A stretch of 13,495 nucleotides of DNA from an uncultured Prevotella sp. (GTDB lineage Bacteria > Bacteroidota > Bacteroidia > Bacteroidales > Bacteroidaceae): assembly GCA_945788545.1 (NCBI GenBank), contig CALZMK010000011.1, forward strand, positions 1 through 13,495, written 5' to 3'. Both the position numbers and the translations under genes were made by a program. The notes under the pieces are model-generated. The model did not search any database. It worked only from the letters and a program-made list of their open reading frames with translations, and was not told the DNA's origin. The first letter of the stretch is position 1, and the number at the start of each line of letters is the position of its first letter. Of this stretch, positions 1-6,186 are shown piece after piece.

Positions 1-33
1 GACTCTGTATCTCTGTGTTTTATTTGGAAAAGA

Positions 34-831
34 TCAATACTCAAGGAGTTGGATGACAGACTTGCCTCCAAATCCAATGGTCACGTCAAACATATAACAG
101 CTGGCTCCGTCGGGAATGCACACTGTAGTGTCGAAATGAAAACCCTTGGAATCCACCTTGCTGAATTCCATATTCGACAGGATTGACTGAGCAAGGAATT
201 GCGCTGGCACCTTGCCCTTGAACATTTCCTTGCGCAGGTCTCTCGAATAAAGACACTCTGCTCCTTTATATACACTGAGATGCACAATGTTGTCGTAATA
301 AACATTGTCCACCTCTACCCCATCCTCGTTATATGTGGCGCGATGCACCTTATAACGCGTGGGATTGATGGCAACATAGCAATGATAGCGCTGGTTGTCG
401 TAGTTCACCACAGTGTCGCGCTTCACAACATCGGTATAAGTGAGAATCTTCGGCTTTTGACTCTCAAACAATTTCAAGTCGTCGGGATTGTCGCTCTTCT
501 GCAGTTTGACAATGTCCTCGTTGGAATTCTTAAACCAAAAAATGTTATCCGAATGTTTTACAATCGCATATTTTTGTCTGTTCTCTCCAATGATAATAGT
601 ATCACCGACAATCTTGAAATATGCCGGCTGAGAGATAGAGTCGGGATAATAGATAGTGTCGCCCTTGGCGCGGAAGTTCACTTCCTGCGTGTCGCTATCT
701 ATCCACACTCCCTGAAGCGAGGCTTTGGCATTGGTGTCCTCAGTCTGCACTGCAGTCTTCTCGTCTTTCTGACGGCAGCTGCTGAGGACACCAATTGACA
801 TTGCCAATATAATAATAAGTCTTATACTCAT
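34..831 (-). CDS. Putative lipoprotein of unknown function (possibly DUF4738-like)
   Basis: A 265-residue protein starting with a short basic N-terminus and a hydrophobic stretch (about residues 4-16) that ends in a lipobox L-S-S-C with Cys19. This predicts export, lipidation and anchoring in an envelope membrane. The mature part has a polar linker (about 20-37) and then a mixed, probably beta-rich body without transmembrane segments. Early repeated pieces such as the GVW and GDTIYY stretches recall small Bacteroidetes lipoproteins; the C-terminal half resembles what I remember of DUF4738, but that is a recollection. The gene lies 38 nt downstream of ugd on the same strand, so it may be the last gene of an rfbC-ugd transcript. 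A possible -7 box just upstream (848-855) would also allow its own transcription. No catalytic motif is visible and no function is proposed. Confidence 0.85.
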   Translation of the reverse strand: MSIRLIIILAMSIGVLSSCRQKDEKTAVQTEDTNAKASLQGVWIDSDTQEVNFRAKGDTIYYPDSISQPAYFKIVGDTIIIGENRQKYAIVKHSDNIFWFKNSNEDIVKLQKSDNPDDLKLFESQKPKILTYTDVVKRDTVVNYDNQRYHCYVAINPTRYKVHRATYNEDGVEVDNVYYDNIVHLSVYKGAECLYSRDLRKEMFKGKVPAQFLAQSILSNMEFSKVDSKGFHFDTTVCIPDGASCYMFDVTIGFGGKSVIQLLEY

Positions 832-847
832 TAATAAATCTATTATT

Positions 848-855
848 CAAAACTA
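848..855 (-). promoter_or_regulatory. Possible Bacteroidetes -7 box for the lipoprotein gene
   Basis: Read on the minus strand, this is TAGTTTTG, matching TAnnTTTG. It ends 16 nt before the lipoprotein ATG, so transcription would start roughly 12-13 nt before the gene. I see no TTTG about 20 nt further upstream, where the -33 element should be, so this is a weak call; read-through from ugd is an alternative. Confidence 0.3.
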
Positions 856-869
856 CTGTTGATATATTG

Positions 870-2192
870 TCACTTGCCTATGCAGTGATACTCGAAGCCA
901 TTCTCTTCAAGTTCCTCTATATCAAATATGTTACGTCCATCGATGACAAGCGGCCTGACCATCTCCTTGCGGATAACTGCCCATGTGGGCAGGCGGAATT
1001 CCTTCCACTCGGTCAGCAGCAGCATTGCGTCGGCATCGAGCACCGCGTCATACATGTCGCGACAATAGGTGATGGGGGCATCGGGCAGACGTCTCTTGCA
1101 TTCGTCCATAGCCACAGGATCATAGGCACGGATATTACATCCAGCCTTCAGCAAACTGTCGATAATCACCAGTGCCGTGCTCTCGCGCATATCGTCGGTC
1201 TCGGGTTTGAACGACAATCCCCACAAGGCAATTGTCTTGCCCTTGAGATTATCCGCGCCATCGTATGCCTTTACTAATTTTTCAAACAAAACATGTTTCT
1301 GACGCTCGTTAACGCGTTCCACGGCCTTGAGCACTTCCATCGAATATCCAGCCTTGTCGGCAGTCTTGATGAGAGCCTTGACATCCTTGGGGAAACACGA
1401 ACCGCCATACCCGCATCCGGCATAAAGGAACTTGCGGCCAATACGAGTGTCGGCACCGATACCTTGGCGCACCATATTCACATCCGCTCCGACAAGTTCG
1501 CACAGATTGGCGATGTCGTTCATGAATGAGATACGAGTGGCAAGCATCGAGTTTGCGGCATATTTTGTCATCTCGGCCGAAGGAATATCCATAAAGATAA
1601 CACGGAAATTGTTGATAAGGAATGGTTTGTAGAGCTTTGTGAGCGTCTTCTTCGCCTTTTCGCTTTCCACACCGACAACAACTCGGTCGGGCGACATGAA
1701 ATCCTTGATGGCATTACCTTCTTTGAGGAATTCGGGATTACTTGCCACATCGAATGGAATATCCACACCTCGCTTGTCGAGCTCTGCCTGGATTGTTTCG
1801 CGCACCTTGCGTGCTGTTCCCACGGGCACAGTGCTCTTGGTCACCACAACAAGATAGCGGTTGAGATTCTCGCCGATGGTCTTTGCCACCTGAAGCACAT
1901 ACTTCAAGTCGGCACTGCCGTCCTCGTCGGGTGGAGTTCCTACAGCCGAGAACACTATTTCCTGGTCATTCAACACGGAAGCCAAATCCGACGAAAACTT
2001 CAATCGGCCAGCCTTCACATTCTTCACTACCAGTTCGTCAAGTCCCGGTTCGTAGATAGGAATATCTCCGTTATTAAGACGCTCTATCTTCTTTTCGTCA
2101 ACATCAATACAAGTGACGTTGGCACCAGTGTCGGCAAAACATGTTCCCGACACAAGTCCCACATATCCAGTTCCTACGATTGCTATGTTCAT
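870..2192 (-). CDS. ugd: UDP-glucose 6-dehydrogenase
   Basis: A 440-residue enzyme that oxidises UDP-glucose twice with NAD+ to UDP-glucuronate, a precursor for capsule and other surface glycans; cytosolic. The N-terminal Rossmann domain begins with the NAD-binding loop GTGYVGL (7-13). Typical family blocks follow: GTPPDEDG (85-92), KSTVPVGT (119-126), NPEFLKEG (152-159) and the central YAANS helix (211-215) with catalytic Lys210. The active-site segment GGSCFPKD (263-270) contains nucleophile Cys266, and the C-terminal UDP-binding domain has GLSFKPETDD (325-334). All key residues are present and the length is normal for bacterial Ugd. A related UDP-N-acetyl sugar dehydrogenase is the main alternative, but the sequence fits the glucose enzyme better. 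It lies 57 nt downstream of rfbC, across an AT-rich tandem repeat, and is probably cotranscribed with it. Confidence 0.95.
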   Translation of the reverse strand: MNIAIVGTGYVGLVSGTCFADTGANVTCIDVDEKKIERLNNGDIPIYEPGLDELVVKNVKAGRLKFSSDLASVLNDQEIVFSAVGTPPDEDGSADLKYVLQVAKTIGENLNRYLVVVTKSTVPVGTARKVRETIQAELDKRGVDIPFDVASNPEFLKEGNAIKDFMSPDRVVVGVESEKAKKTLTKLYKPFLINNFRVIFMDIPSAEMTKYAANSMLATRISFMNDIANLCELVGADVNMVRQGIGADTRIGRKFLYAGCGYGGSCFPKDVKALIKTADKAGYSMEVLKAVERVNERQKHVLFEKLVKAYDGADNLKGKTIALWGLSFKPETDDMRESTALVIIDSLLKAGCNIRAYDPVAMDECKRRLPDAPITYCRDMYDAVLDADAMLLLTEWKEFRLPTWAVIRKEMVRPLVIDGRNIFDIEELEENGFEYHCIGK

Positions 2193-2202
2193 TCTACTTA
2201 TA

Positions 2203-2236
2203 AATTAAGAATTAAAAATTAAGAATTAAGAATTAA
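2203..2236. repeat. 7-bp tandem repeat (AATTAAG), about 4.9 copies
   Basis: Units at 2203-2209, 2210-2216, 2217-2223, 2224-2230 and a partial 2231-2236 follow AATTAAG, with one mismatch (A for G at 2216). The array occupies most of the rfbC-ugd spacer and ends 10 nt before the ugd start codon on the minus strand, so copy number would set the distance between the two genes. Confidence 0.85.
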
Positions 2237-2249
2237 TCAACATAGTTGA

Positions 2250-2795
2250 TTAAAACAATTCAGCATCCTTGAGCGAGAGGGCGTTGAGGTCCTTTGCGCT
2301 GGTGAGGATATCCTTGGCGTCGATAGGCCAATTGATGGCAATGTCGGGATCGTCGTAACGAATACTTGCCTCCGACTGTGGCGCATAGGGATTGTCAACC
2401 TTATAAGTAAATACGGCTTCATCACTCAGTACGAGGAATCCATGGGCAAATCCGCGCGGAATGAAGAACTGGCGCTTGTTTTCGTCGCTCAGTTCCACCA
2501 TGACATATTTGCCGAATGTAGGACTGTTGCGCCTGATATCTACAGCCACGTCAACTACTCGTCCCTTGATCACCCTTACCAGTTTTGCCTGGGAACTATC
2601 GCCCTTCTGATAATGCAATCCACGAAGAACACCATAAGATGACTTCGACTCATTGTCTTGGATGAAGTCAACTCGACCCACATGCTGCTCGAATTCTTCC
2701 TTCTTCCATGCCTCGAAGAAATATCCGCGAGCATCGTTGAACACCTTCGGTTGGATAATCCAAACACCATCGATTTCTGTTTTAATATATTCCAT
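2250..2795 (-). CDS. rfbC: dTDP-4-dehydrorhamnose 3,5-epimerase (RmlC/RfbC)
   Basis: A 181-residue cupin epimerase that inverts C3 and C5 of dTDP-4-dehydro-6-deoxy-glucose in dTDP-L-rhamnose synthesis. Family marks are DARGYFFE (21-28), VLRGLHYQ (56-63) with catalytic His61, the cupin core VKGRVVDVAVD region (about 74-86), FFIPRGFAHGF (110-120) and FTYKVDN (129-135) with the general-acid Tyr131. The start at 2795 is chosen because the protein then begins MEYIKTEIDG as in orthologues, AAAGGA lies just upstream, and an upstream in-frame ATG at 2837 sits before the predicted promoter -7 box and so would not be in the mRNA. The usual partners rfbA, rfbB and rfbD are not in this window. It is followed by ugd, which supports a surface-polysaccharide role. 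Confidence 0.95.
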   Translation of the reverse strand: MEYIKTEIDGVWIIQPKVFNDARGYFFEAWKKEEFEQHVGRVDFIQDNESKSSYGVLRGLHYQKGDSSQAKLVRVIKGRVVDVAVDIRRNSPTFGKYVMVELSDENKRQFFIPRGFAHGFLVLSDEAVFTYKVDNPYAPQSEASIRYDDPDIAINWPIDAKDILTSAKDLNALSLKDAELF

Positions 2796-2824
2796 AATTT
2801 TCCTTTTATTTTCAAATTTTGGTG

Positions 2825-2832
2825 CAAAAGTA
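2825..2832 (-). promoter_or_regulatory. Promoter -7 element for rfbC-ugd
   Basis: On the minus strand this reads TACTTTTG followed by CACC, a close match to the Bacteroidetes -7 consensus TAnnTTTG. A TTTC about 21 nt upstream could serve as a degenerate -33 box. Predicted transcription starts near 2821, giving a leader of about 26 nt with AAAGGA ahead of the rfbC ATG. Confidence 0.6.
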
Positions 2833-2893
2833 AGCAATTTTATTGGAATAATGAAAGCTTTTTGCCTTTTTTACTCATTTTAGCCTAAAATTA

Positions 2894-2925
2894 TTTGGTT
2901 TTTTCAGATAATTGCAGTAATTTTG
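2894..2925 (+). promoter_or_regulatory. Consensus Bacteroidetes promoter for the HU/SPOR gene
   Basis: TTTG at 2894-2897 and TAATTTTG at 2918-2925 are separated by exactly 20 nt, matching the sigma-ABfr type -33/-7 promoter. The predicted start of transcription, about 4 nt after the -7 box, falls at about 2929-2931. That is at or within 2 nt of the GTG start codon at 2931, so the transcript would be nearly leaderless. Confidence 0.75.
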
Positions 2926-2930
2926 CAGTC

Positions 2931-4079
2931 GTGATTGAATTAGAGAGACATATAGAAATACTATTGCTCGACAACGACTGCGTAATTGTTCCCGGTCTTG
3001 GAGGGTTTACAGCACATCATGTAGAGGCTCGATATGATGAGTCCGACGATGTGTTCCTGCCCCCGTTGCGCACACTCGGGTTTAATCCCCTGCTCAAGAT
3101 CAACGATTCTCTTTTGGTGCAGTCGTATGTTGAAGCTTACGACATAAGTTATCCCGAAGCCTTGCGCAGGATTGAGGGAGAAGTAGAGGAATTGCGTCAG
3201 CGATTGGGCAACGACGGATATTACGAGATGACGGACATCGGTATGCTCGAAGTGAATGAAGACGGAAATATCGTTTTCACTCCTTGCGAGGCGGGAATAC
3301 TCACTCCGGGGCTTTACGGATTGAGCTCTTTCGAGATGCCGCCGCTCGCAGCGGAAGTGGCCGAGGAAACGAGTGAAAATGTCAGGAAGCCACAAAACGC
3401 TACAGTTGTTCCGCTCACAACCAAGATTTTCGATCAGTTGGCGGAAAGCGCCCAGACATCTGACGGCAATGCCAGTGATGAAAGCATCGAGGAGGAAGAG
3501 GCTGAAAAGACTATCTGCATCAAAGTGTCATGGTTGAGAAACGCTGGTATTGCCGCTGCGGCAGCCATCGTACTGATGTTGGTGTTCCTGCCAATATCCC
3601 ATCCCGGATTCAAGAATGTGAATATCGGCGACTTCAATGGTACGTCGTTCTTCAGCAAACTCATGCCCAAAGACTCGCAGATGAACAAAATAAATATCAG
3701 CGAAGTCAAGACGAGCACAAAAGTAGCAGATAAAGTCGTGACGAAGGATTCGGTGAAGGATATCGTGAAGGATTCTATCAAGTACATAGTGAAGGATTCC
3801 GTCAAGAATATCGTTAAGACCACTGACAGCGCAATCCAACCGAAGGTGAAAGCCGACACGTTCTGCATCGTATTGGCAAGCTGCATTCCGCAGAAAAACG
3901 CCGAGAGATATGTTGAGGAATTGCACAAGAAGGGATTCGACAAAGCCTACACGATGGTCAACAACAAAATGGTGAGAGTGATCTACGGCAACTATTTGTC
4001 GGAAAACGATGCATACAATGACTTGCAGCAAATTCGCTCTAACGACGAGTTCGCTCAGGCATGGATACTGAAAAAATAA
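2931..4079 (+). CDS. HU-like (CCDC81-type) / transmembrane / SPOR domain protein
   Basis: A 382-residue predicted inner-membrane protein. From the GTG start it has two HU/CCDC81-like modules (about 1-60, with VPGLGGF near 20-26, and about 62-135), an acidic low-complexity linker (about 175-193), one transmembrane helix (about 204-223), a Lys/Asp-rich spacer with three octapeptide repeats (272-295) and a SPOR-like domain (about 309-382). SPOR domains bind denuded septal peptidoglycan; HU domains bind DNA. The expected topology is HU inside and SPOR in the periplasm. The GTG at 2931 is preferred because homologues begin at the IELERHIE block and the upstream TTG (2895) overlaps the -33 promoter element. 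The domain order matches a Bacteroidetes family annotated as HU-CCDC81/SPOR; DNA binding by these HU variants is not proven. The zinc-ribbon/FHA gene follows after 33 nt. Confidence 0.85.
   Translation: MIELERHIEILLLDNDCVIVPGLGGFTAHHVEARYDESDDVFLPPLRTLGFNPLLKINDSLLVQSYVEAYDISYPEALRRIEGEVEELRQRLGNDGYYEMTDIGMLEVNEDGNIVFTPCEAGILTPGLYGLSSFEMPPLAAEVAEETSENVRKPQNATVVPLTTKIFDQLAESAQTSDGNASDESIEEEEAEKTICIKVSWLRNAGIAAAAAIVLMLVFLPISHPGFKNVNIGDFNGTSFFSKLMPKDSQMNKINISEVKTSTKVADKVVTKDSVKDIVKDSIKYIVKDSVKNIVKTTDSAIQPKVKADTFCIVLASCIPQKNAERYVEELHKKGFDKAYTMVNNKMVRVIYGNYLSENDAYNDLQQIRSNDEFAQAWILKK
3744..3815 (+). repeat. Three in-frame 24-bp repeats encoding octapeptides
   Basis: Within the HU/SPOR gene, three consecutive octads follow the pattern KDS(V/I)K-x-IV: KDSVKDIV, KDSIKYIV and KDSVKNIV. 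They form the periplasmic spacer between the membrane helix and the SPOR domain. The DNA copies differ at several third positions, so this is a diverged rather than a recent expansion. Confidence 0.85.
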
Positions 4080-4112
4080 AAGTAGATAATTAAGATAGAA
4101 GGGATTACGAAA

Positions 4113-4649
4113 GTGAAAAGAGTAAGATGCCCCAAATGTGATAATTACATCACATTCGACGAAACGAGATATACCGAAGGACAGTCGCTCGTATTCGAAT
4201 GTCATGAATGTGGAAAGCAGTTTGGCATTCGTATAGGAACCTCCAAACTCAAGGCGACACAGAAGGAGGAAAATCCCGACGAAAACGCCAATGCCAACGG
4301 TGTCGGTTCGATTGTTGTCATCGAGAATGTGTTCCACTACAAGCAGGTGATACCGCTGAAGATGGGCGACAATATCATCGGCAGATACATGAAGGGCAGC
4401 AAGACAAATACTCCCATCGAAACCAATGATCCGAGTATCGACATCAACCATTGCACTATCACCGTGAGCCGCGACAAAAAGGGCAAACTGAAATACATAT
4501 TGAGGGACGGTCCGAGCTACACCGGCACTTTTGTCGATAACCAAATATTGGGCGACAGGGAACGACGCGTGATAGAAAACGGAACACTCTTCACCATCGG
4601 AGCCACGAGCATCATACTCAAAACTCCTGAAGAGGAAGAAGATTTGTAA
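4113..4649 (+). CDS. Zinc-ribbon / FHA domain protein
   Basis: A 178-residue probably cytosolic protein. The N-terminus has two CxxC pairs, CPKC (6-9) and CHEC (30-33), a four-cysteine zinc ribbon of the MJ0042 type. A polar Asn/Glu linker (about 50-64) leads to an FHA-like beta sandwich (about 67-171) with the IIGR turn (88-91), a DINHCTI stretch (110-116), GTFV (138-141) and the terminal strand SIILK. FHA domains normally read phosphothreonine, but the usual SRxH is DINH here and the Asn before GT is Thr137, so canonical binding is doubtful. The start is GTG at 4113, giving the MKRVRCPKC N-terminus expected for such ribbons. The C-terminus is an acidic tail. It lies 33 nt after the HU/SPOR gene and is likely its operon partner. 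Confidence 0.85.
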   Translation: MKRVRCPKCDNYITFDETRYTEGQSLVFECHECGKQFGIRIGTSKLKATQKEENPDENANANGVGSIVVIENVFHYKQVIPLKMGDNIIGRYMKGSKTNTPIETNDPSIDINHCTITVSRDKKGKLKYILRDGPSYTGTFVDNQILGDRERRVIENGTLFTIGATSIILKTPEEEEDL

Positions 4650-4679
4650 TTTACATATTTAATATAAAGTATAGAAAGA

Positions 4680-5543
4680 ATGAAACCAACGGCAATACTT
4701 CTGCTGCACTGCCCTGACCAACAGGGTATCATCACGGAGATAACCAAATTCATAACCGATAATCTGGGCAACATTGTCTATCTCGACCAATATGTTGACC
4801 GCGAGGACGGCGTGTTTTTTATGAGAATTGAATGGGAACTCGACAAGTTCCTCATTCCAAGGGAAAAGATCAAGGAATACATCGACACGCTCTATGCCCA
4901 GAGATACGAGATGACAGCCAACTTATATTTCAATGATGTCAAACCTCGCATGGCTATCTTCGTCAGCAAGATGAGTCACTGTCTCTACGACTTGCTCGCA
5001 AGATACAAGGCAGGGGAATTCAACGTGGATATCCCATGTATCGTCAGCAATCACGAAGACCTGAGATATGTGGCCGAGCAGTTTGACATTCCTTACTATG
5101 TGTGGTCAATCAAGAAAGACCACTCCAACAAGGCCGAAGTGGAGCAGCAGGAAATGGAATTGCTGAAGAAAGAGAAAATCACATTCATCGTCTTGGCGAG
5201 ATATATGCAGATTATCTCCGATGACATGATTGCCTCTTATCCCAACCATATCATCAATATCCACCACTCGTTCCTTCCGGCATTCATCGGTGCCAAACCT
5301 TATCATCAGGCTTGGGAGCGCGGTGTGAAGATCATCGGTGCCACAAGCCACTATGTGACTGCCGAACTCGACGCAGGACCGATTATCGAGCAGGATGTGG
5401 TGAGAATCACTCACAAGGACAATCCCGAGAGTCTTGTGCTCAAAGGCCGTGACCTTGAGAAGATTGTTCTTTCGCGTGCCGTAAAAAAGCATATCGAGAG
5501 AAAAATCCTCACTTATCACAACAAGACCATAATTTTTAGTTAG
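4680..5543 (+). CDS. purU: Formyltetrahydrofolate deformylase
   Basis: A 287-residue cytosolic enzyme that hydrolyses 10-formyl-tetrahydrofolate to formate and tetrahydrofolate, balancing the one-carbon pool. An N-terminal ACT domain (about 6-80, starting LLLHCPDQQGII) precedes a PurN-like formyltransferase fold (about 89-280). The catalytic triad of that fold is visible as Asn193 and His195 in NIHHSFLPAF and Asp231 in ELDAGPII. HHSFLPAF (195-202) is the deformylase form of the motif and, together with the ACT domain and length, separates it from PurN. It follows the FHA gene by 30 nt and precedes hisH by 43 nt. ACT domains in this family are thought to sense methionine or glycine, which is family knowledge only. 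Confidence 0.95.
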   Translation: MKPTAILLLHCPDQQGIITEITKFITDNLGNIVYLDQYVDREDGVFFMRIEWELDKFLIPREKIKEYIDTLYAQRYEMTANLYFNDVKPRMAIFVSKMSHCLYDLLARYKAGEFNVDIPCIVSNHEDLRYVAEQFDIPYYVWSIKKDHSNKAEVEQQEMELLKKEKITFIVLARYMQIISDDMIASYPNHIINIHHSFLPAFIGAKPYHQAWERGVKIIGATSHYVTAELDAGPIIEQDVVRITHKDNPESLVLKGRDLEKIVLSRAVKKHIERKILTYHNKTIIFS

Positions 5544-5562
5544 GAATTAGGGATTAGGAATT
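5540..5562. repeat. 9-bp direct repeat in the purU-hisH spacer
   Basis: TTAGGAATT occurs at 5540-5548 and 5554-5562, separated by AGGGA; the first copy includes the purU stop codon. The rest of the spacer (to 5586) is AT-rich. I found no consensus promoter or stem-loop there, so hisH may be read through from purU. Confidence 0.6.
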
Positions 5563-5586
5563 CTTTGCCAATATATAATTTGGATT

Positions 5587-6186
5587 ATGAACGTAGCTAT
5601 TGTAAAATACAACGCCGGCAATGTTTATTCGGTGGTCAATGCACTCAGACGATTGGGCATTGAACCCGACTTGACCGACTCGCCCGAAAGACTGATGGCT
5701 GCCGACAGGGTGATCTTCCCCGGACAGGGTGAAGCACGCGGAGCCATGCAATATCTTAAGGAGCGACGACTCGACGAGGTGATACGCAATCTCCGCCAAC
5801 CGGTATTCGGAATATGTGTCGGTCAGCAACTGCTCTGCCGCCATTCCGAGGAGGGAAACACTGATTGCATCGGTGTGTTTGATGCCGATGTGCGCAAATT
5901 CGTTGCCAAGCGACATGAGGACAAAATACCGGCAATGGGATGGAACAGGATTACCGACTTGTCGTCGCCGCTGATGAAAGGCATTGAAGAAGGCGACTAT
6001 GTGTATTTCGTGCATAGCTTCTATGTTCCACTATGTGATGCCACTATTGCCACGGCCGACTATATTCAGCCCTACAGCGCTTGTCTGCACAAGGATAATT
6101 TCTATGCTGCGCAGTTTCATCCCGAGAAAAGCGGCAAAGTTGGGGCAAAAATCATTCAGAACTTCATAGACATCGAAAACGTATGA
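5587..6186 (+). CDS. hisH: Imidazole glycerol phosphate synthase, glutaminase subunit
   Basis: A 199-residue class I glutamine amidotransferase that delivers ammonia from glutamine to HisF for imidazole ring closure in histidine synthesis. The triad is complete: Cys77 in GICVGQ, and His178 and Glu180 in FHPEKSG. The segment FVHSFYV (141-147) and the end KIIQNF are typical. Its start YNAGN (8-12) is the usual glutaminase N-terminus. The oxyanion-strand motif reads PGQG (45-48) rather than the common PGVG, and GICVGQQ replaces the usual GICLGMQ; both changes are near the active site. The stop overlaps the hisA start by ATGA (6183-6186), implying translational coupling to the HisA-HisF fusion it must work with. 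Confidence 0.95.
   Translation: MNVAIVKYNAGNVYSVVNALRRLGIEPDLTDSPERLMAADRVIFPGQGEARGAMQYLKERRLDEVIRNLRQPVFGICVGQQLLCRHSEEGNTDCIGVFDADVRKFVAKRHEDKIPAMGWNRITDLSSPLMKGIEEGDYVYFVHSFYVPLCDATIATADYIQPYSACLHKDNFYAAQFHPEKSGKVGAKIIQNFIDIENV

Noticed and set aside
199..798. A 199-codon open frame on the plus strand
   Set aside because: It is antisense to the lipoprotein gene, which has a good signal peptide and lipobox. The antisense product has no recognisable features.
2796..2837. N-terminal extension of rfbC from the ATG at 2837
   Set aside because: The extra 14 residues are absent from the family's usual N-terminus, and that ATG lies upstream of the predicted -7 box and would not be transcribed.
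3528..4544. A 338-codon open frame on the minus strand
   Set aside because: It runs antisense across the HU/SPOR and FHA genes, which have clear domains and cysteine motifs. Its translation shows no recognisable family, so it is a by-product of codon bias.
5564..5582. Possible promoter before hisH (TTTG plus TATAATTTG)
   Set aside because: The gap between the boxes is about 6 nt instead of about 20, and the -7-like box has three rather than two bases between TA and TTTG.
5544..5586. Histidine leader peptide or attenuator
   Set aside because: The spacer before hisH is only 43 nt, without a run of histidine codons or a stem-loop.
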